A stretch of 64,000 nt of DNA from positions 186,001-250,000 of the forward strand of contig JAYEVH010000443.1 in assembly GCA_036346255.1 (NCBI GenBank), written 5' to 3'. Positions 58,926-64,000 of the stretch are shown piece after piece (the first letter of the stretch is position 1; each line of letters starts with the position of its first letter). The stretch is from Ampelocalamus luodianensis. Taxonomy: Eukaryota > Streptophyta > Magnoliopsida > Poales > Poaceae. The notes below the pieces were generated by a model. That model was not told the origin of the DNA, searched no databases, and saw only the letters and a program-made list of their open reading frames with translations. A program made the translations under genes and the position numbers.

Positions 58926-60320
58926 AAGCACTACTACAGCATAACCACATATCCGAATAGGATGAACCTAACTAAATAATTTATCGAAGTCGACCATTAA
59001 GCCCATAGGCTATAGATGATAGGAGTTACCAAGGTTGTGCAGACGATGGTAAATGATATCCATGTCTGTCGGGCTTGCGCTCGAACAATGGTAATGAGAC
59101 GCCCATGTCGGCAAGGTTATCCCCACATCGGTGAGCTCGGTCGATGGTAACTAACATCCATGACTTGGGGTTAAGCTCATCAGCGGCTAATGTAAGGATG
59201 AGGTATTATAAAGGCCTTGTGACAATCACTTAGTCGCACACACCAAGGAGGCATGTCTTGTTCAACATTTTATCTGATTATCTCGTGTGGGTCAAGTTGT
59301 ACAACCTCAGAGAGTGTAAAATTGTTCAACAAGACAGGCCACGGTCAAAGCGGGCAAGGTATACTTTGGTCGAATTAGTCCTCTATAAGAGAGCCACAAT
59401 GCTAAATAGCTCGTTACTAAGTGTGTACAATGCCAGGTTTGTAGCAAACAAATACATCGACCAGCTCAAGCATCATAAACTATTCCTCTATCTTGGTCTT
59501 TTGCAACCTGGGTCTAGATATCCTGTTACCATTCCCAAAGGCACCAGTGGGCATGGGTACCTTTGTGGTAATCGATACGTTCACAAAATGGATCGAGGCC
59601 GAATATATTTCAGGATAACCACCGATGCGGCCAAAAAGTTTATGATGAATAGTGTGGCCACTCAATTCGGTGTTCCGAAGTCGGATCATAACTAACAATG
59701 GTACCAGTTTAAGCGCAAAATTTCAAGAATTTTACGAAGAACTAGGTACCAAATTGTGTTATGCCTCTATTGCCTATCCATAGAATAGGGTAGTCAAAGG
59801 GCAAATGGCCAAATTATGAGAAAATCAAAACTCAATTTGTTGACAAGCTTGTAAAGCACTCAAGGGCTTTGGTGAAAGAGTTACCCTCAATACTTTGGGC
59901 AATTTGCACGACCGCTAGTCGGCTATAGGCGAAACGCCTTCTTCTTAGCTTTGGTCTTGAAGTTGTGCTTCTACGTAACTAAAAATTAAGTCTGCAAGGG
60001 TCGGAAAAATCAACAACCAGATCAAGAACAACGTCAAGATGATGACACCAACCTACTAAAACAAAGAGGAACCAAGCCTTAATCCGATTGGCAATCTACC
60101 AACAAGCCCTACGCAAGTACTACGACCGTAAGGTCCAACCTCACAGCCTTGCTGTAGGTGACTTGGTCTTGAAAAGATTCGCACCAGCCTAATCGGAATA
60201 AGCTTTCCTCAAATGGGAAGGCCGTTATATAGTGATTGAAGTCACACGCCGGGTTAGGTATGATTGGCAAAGGAAGATGGTAGAGTTCTTTCCTATTCTT
60301 AGAACATGGACTAGCTAAGA
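58926..60320 (+). pseudogene. Tat-lineage gypsy integrase remnant
   Basis: Recognisable in pieces: FTKWIEAEY with first catalytic D (about 59575-59600), ITTDAAKKF and TQFGVP, ITNNGTS, ELGTKLCYASIAYP, RANGQIM, KLVKHSRA, then the C-terminal KYYDRKVQPHSLAVGDLVLKR and FLKWEGRYIVIEV. The second catalytic Asp codon is AAC (Asn) at 59694-59696, and the third motif has lost one base in its Glu codon near 59795. Several TAG/TAA stops follow. The region 58926-59250 upstream has no clear motif. Inactive. Confidence 0.75.
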
Positions 60321-60862
60321 AAGTTCTATGTATAAACTCTTATGTTTTCAATAAAGTTTATGATTTTTATTCATTATTTGTTGTCTTACATAATTACTTG
60401 ATGAACTAAGTTTTCATTCTTTCTCCGATCACTTTAAACACTTTGTTTTCTTACCTTTGGTCAAAGAAAGGAGACGACACCTAGACGAAGTCTCTCATCT
60501 CTGCAGCATGGTCTATCCCACTAGAAGGAGCTTCTAGCGATGATATGTCCCTAACTATTCTGCCAATACAAGGAGACTAGGTTCAAAAACGTGGTCAAAA
60601 GAATTTAAACAAGCTCTTTTTACTATTTCTCTAGTACATTTACTTTAACTAAGCAAACAATCGGGGATAGTGGGAAGTTATAATTATAACTTTTATACCT
60701 TAGTCTTTGTTTTTGTTTCTTATTTCTTTTTTGTCTTATGAGTTATTGACTAATAGAAAAAAAGACAAGACTGCGAGAAAATGAAGATTTATATACATTC
60801 CAAAAGGTCAACTAGTTCTTTACATTACAAATTACCCTAAAGAATCACCATTATTTTGTATA
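60321..60862. other. Interval between Tat integrase and antisense ORF
   Basis: AT-rich, non-coding. AATAAAGTTTATGATTT near 60350 could be a polyadenylation region for the plus-strand transcript. Confidence 0.4.
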
Positions 60863-63800
60863 TCAGAAGGAGACCCTAGCTACGTGTTTCCTCTCCGACC
60901 TTTCTTCTGGTTGGTCTAGCCTCTTCGATCGGTTTATGGGCTTTCTTGGTGCATGCGAGTCAAGATCGATCGCAAGAAGGTAGATGGTGCGCTTGTATGC
61001 TTTGAGTTTTGCCAAGGCATAACTCACTCCGCTCTCGACAGCCTCTCTCATCTATTGCACCTGGTTATTCTTCAGAGTAGTACTTAGCTCCTGGAGGGAT
61101 CTGACTTTCTGGTCAAGACAGTTTGCATGCCCGACCAGGGTGCCGCTCAGAGGATTGAACTCCTCAACACCTAACCCACTAAGCACGCTGTTCGGGAGGG
61201 AGATATTGCCTGGTAAGTTAACTTTTGTTGCCTTTGTCTCCTCTCGACTAGTTGGAAGCTCCTCCTGGAGTCATTTATTCTCTATTGCTTGCTCTGTGTA
61301 AAAAGAGTAAACATTAGTTAACAAACAACATCTTTGACCGGTATTATGTAATGGTCGTTGGTAAGTATTTCTACCTATCAAATGGATTTTGAGCTCTTGT
61401 TTTTCCTTTTCATGGGCAGTAGCACTGTTCATACAATGCTCTTTCTATCTCTTGAGGGCCTTTTCTTTCTCCCTCATGATGTGGTTAAGCTCTTCGATCA
61501 CCGAACCCTTTGATCGAAGCTCGAGTTAGAGCTTATCCACATCGTCATCTTTTTCTTCACAAAATTAAAAGCAAAGATGAGAGAAAAGGAAGGAAAGTTG
61601 TCAAAAAAAAAAGGCAAATATCAAAGAGAAGACTTACCATTGATAGTTTTCTGTAGCTCAAAAGCTGCAGAATTAGCCTCCTCGAGGTTCTTGAGGAGGT
61701 CCTCTCGCTCTTCCTTTAATCTTTGCGACCTGATTTTCTCTAAGCCGAGTACGTTCGCAAGAGATTTGGCATCACTCTTCAACCTACAAAGATTAAGATA
61801 TTTAGAACAAAAAGATGGTCAAAAACTACTCGTAAGAGTGACTTACCATCTCTCTACCTACTTGCAGAGGAAATCCTTCTCCTTCTTCATCTCGACCAGT
61901 CATCGAGTCATCCCTCCACCCATGGCGACTTGTTCGATTGCTCTCTGGAAATAAAGCAAAAAACATAGAAGGTTGGTGATGAAAAAAAATCCAAATATCT
62001 CAATATTAAGTATTTGGTATCGAGCACTTTCATCGATTACTAGGCAAGCATACATCCTGTACAGGTCCTCAGAGACTTTATACTTCTCGATCGCCTCGAC
62101 CTTGTCCGACCACACTTTTTGAAGACGACAGTCGTAAAAAATGCACCAACAGATTGGGATATCCGTGGCATGAGGGACTCGGTTGAGGGATTTCGAAGAC
62201 GAAGATCCAATTTTCGAAGGTCCAAAGAACTCTAAAATAAAGTGGTCAAGTTCTCCATCCTCTTCGCTGTAAAGGGAGCTCGTATATTGGGGATTTTGAG
62301 GTACAACCTCGGTAACCTCTTATCCTTTGCGGCGACCTTGATCAGAGCCTTCTGTCATTTCTTTTTTGACCACCTCTACTGATTGAACGGTTAGTTCTCT
62401 CTATTGGACATTGATGTCCTCGAGAACTGACTCGATCACTAGAGTGGATGAATCTTCAGCTGCCTTTGCCTCTGTCTCTTCGACCACAGGGGAGATTACC
62501 ACCTAAGTGGTCATGGCTTGCTCGACGGTAGCAGTCTTCTCTCCTGAAGTTTTCTACGGGGCCAAACTACAAAACAGAGGAAAAAGAAATCAAAAATCAA
62601 GTCATAAAAAAGGGGTAAATATTATTACTTGTCTTCAAATTTTACATACCTTAGTTTTTTGGACATGACCCTAAGATGGAAGACATTTTGCCCAAAGCGA
62701 CAAGGTCGATGTTCTTCTTTCCTTCTTTCTCTACGACTCACCAACTCAAAGCTTTTAGCCTCCAAGTGGCTTTTAGCTTCAGTGGTCGAGGTGGCCATGT
62801 GTTGGTCGAGTCTCTTGGACTCGCAGAAGTTCCTCCTTTGCGATCTCCCTTCTGTGCAATCAGAACTGATTTTGATCGCCCGGGGGCTCTGACTTCTTAA
62901 ATCCAGAGGTTCTACTAGAGCAGTAGTGGCCTTCACAAAGAAATAAATTTTCCCAATTTTGTTTTTCTATTTTCTTGACAAAAGCATGTGTAGGAAGGGA
63001 GGGATTGAGAATGGCCGAGTGTCATAGTAGAATGATACCTTGGATTTTGGAACTTTTCTTATAGGTTCCACAACCGCCTTCCCTTTCTCCTCTATAGCTG
63101 ATGCTGCTTGGGAATGAGTTGTCAGGGAGGTTTAGGAAGAGGGGAGCTTGAACTCTCACCCTTCTTCTTTTCATCCGTCGTCTTTATGATGCGGCATATC
63201 TTGCGCAGTGGGACTTCATCATCCTCTAAGTCATTTTCACCGAGCCCAAGTCGATGTCGTAATCATCTAGGGTCTCCAACATGCCGAAGTTGCTACAAAA
63301 TGCAAGAATCAAAGATTGATCCGTGGTTGAAATCATGACCACCGATTTGCCAAAGTCAAAATCAACAAAACACATATTACCTTTAGGCACCTTTGTCTCT
63401 CATCCTCGGAAACGACCACCAAAATTTGAGGGACCTCTATAATTGGAGGCCCCTTTGGCAAACGAAGCTTTACTCGTGTCCATGTCTTTCTAGATCAGTC
63501 ACAAACAGAGAATACAATTAAAACATGCTCAAAAAAATCAAGCACATCTTCAAAGGGTTGATGCGGCGTGTGATGAAATCACTACGCACTTTCCATCTAG
63601 TCAACCCTTTATCCCTTAGGTCCTTGATGGCCTAGATCCATGGAGTGATCCCTCCACCACTCGGGGTTTTGTCCCGCGACGTCTTCTTCTCGCGGCCTTT
63701 CCCATGAAGAATAGACGATCCTCGCGGTGATGATCATGTAGAACAACTTCTTCCTCCAACTGACCAAGACACGGTGAACATGGGAATGTACTTTGATTTC

Positions 63801-64000
63801 ATGTCATGAAGTTGGATCAAGCCTACCGCGATCCCGCATGTCCGCTTGCTCATCCCGTAGTAATACTCGAAGAGCTCCGATTTACTGCAGACACGAACAC
63901 GCTCAACATGGTGATGGAATTAAGAACCAAGTTTGCCAATTCCACCTTAAAGTGCTTGAGTACTTTAGCCAAGAAAGGTGCGAAGGCGATGCGAGTCCGC
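60863..64000 (-). pseudogene. Antisense accessory ORF of Tat element (PF04195-type), runs off window
   Basis: Minus-strand, multi-exon frame downstream of and antisense to pol, as in several Tat-group elements. At 63550-64000 the domain known as 'putative gypsy type transposon' (Transposase_28, PF04195; assigned from memory) is readable: FKVELANLVLNSITMLSVFV, SELFEYYYGMSKR, WRKKLFYMII and AIKDLRDKGLTRWKVR..ITRRINPLK, with at least two frameshifts. The C-terminal half (60863-62230) is coiled-coil-like (LEKIRSQRLKEEREDLLKNL). Introns keep splice signals, for example 61784-61846 (GTAAGT...TTTGTAG). In-frame TAG codons at 61858-61860 and 61052-61054 stand where exon sequence is otherwise open. 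The function of this protein class is unknown. The N-terminus is outside the window. Confidence 0.7.

Noticed and set aside
58929..58939. CACTACTACAG resembling a CACTA terminus
   Set aside because: Only 11 bases match, the following bases (CATAACC) differ from the 31473 end, and no subterminal repeats are seen; probably chance.

Overview
This 64 kb window is repeat-rich nuclear DNA from a flowering plant, almost certainly a grass (Poaceae). I infer this from the mix of very long-LTR Ty3/gypsy chromovirus-like elements, a Sirevirus-type Ty1/copia derivative, a Tat-lineage gypsy element with an antisense accessory reading frame, CACTA transposon ends (CACTACTAGAAAG, CACTACTACAGAAAAG) and a fragment resembling an LSI2-type silicon/anion efflux transporter. 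All four primer-binding sites match initiator tRNA-Met. I see no intact host gene, no rRNA or tRNA gene and no CRISPR-like array.

Layout, left to right. (1) 1-2409 and 18562-22961 are one minus-strand Ty3/gypsy gag-pol (E1): integrase on the left, RNase H, RT, protease and gag on the right. It was split by a ~4.7 kb LTR (LTR-A, 2410-18561) inserted with a TCGCA target duplication. LTR-A is itself split by E2 (3408-14836, target duplication CCACA), an 11.4 kb young plus-strand non-autonomous Sirevirus-like element carrying only a damaged gag. Right of gag lie a 264-codon frame of unknown function (21959-22750), a primer-binding site and a long LTR (LTR-B, 22966-27601) of the same family as LTR-A. 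(2) 27602-32826 is a patchwork: a CACTA end, a captured transporter fragment, a ~280 bp-arm inverted repeat, a second CACTA end and a Tat-type LTR. (3) 32827-50495 is a decayed short-LTR Ty1/copia element (E4) whose integrase was interrupted by a 13 kb plus-strand gypsy element (E3, 35342-48338, target duplication CTCGT) with 4.1 kb LTRs. (4) 50496-54900 holds minisatellites, a proline-rich repetitive frame and a hAT transposase fragment. (5) 54901-58925 is a diverged relative of LTR-A/B. (6) 58926-64000 is a Tat-lineage integrase pseudogene followed by an antisense, intron-containing accessory ORF of the PF04195 type, running off the window.

Nothing here forms a working pathway; the relations are those of nested insertion. 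Relative age can be read from the nesting: E1 before LTR-A before E2, and E4 before E3. Two damage signatures recur: nonsense codons explained by C-to-T or G-to-A changes (often CAG to TAG), and one-base indels at CNG trinucleotides that distinguish otherwise near-identical LTR pairs and break the frames of E3. The second pattern may be partly a sequencing artefact. The features closest to a 'system' are in E2: arrays of primer-binding-site-like and polypurine-tract-like motifs in its non-coding interior, and CGGT-N3-ACCG dyads clustered just upstream of the LTR TATA box.
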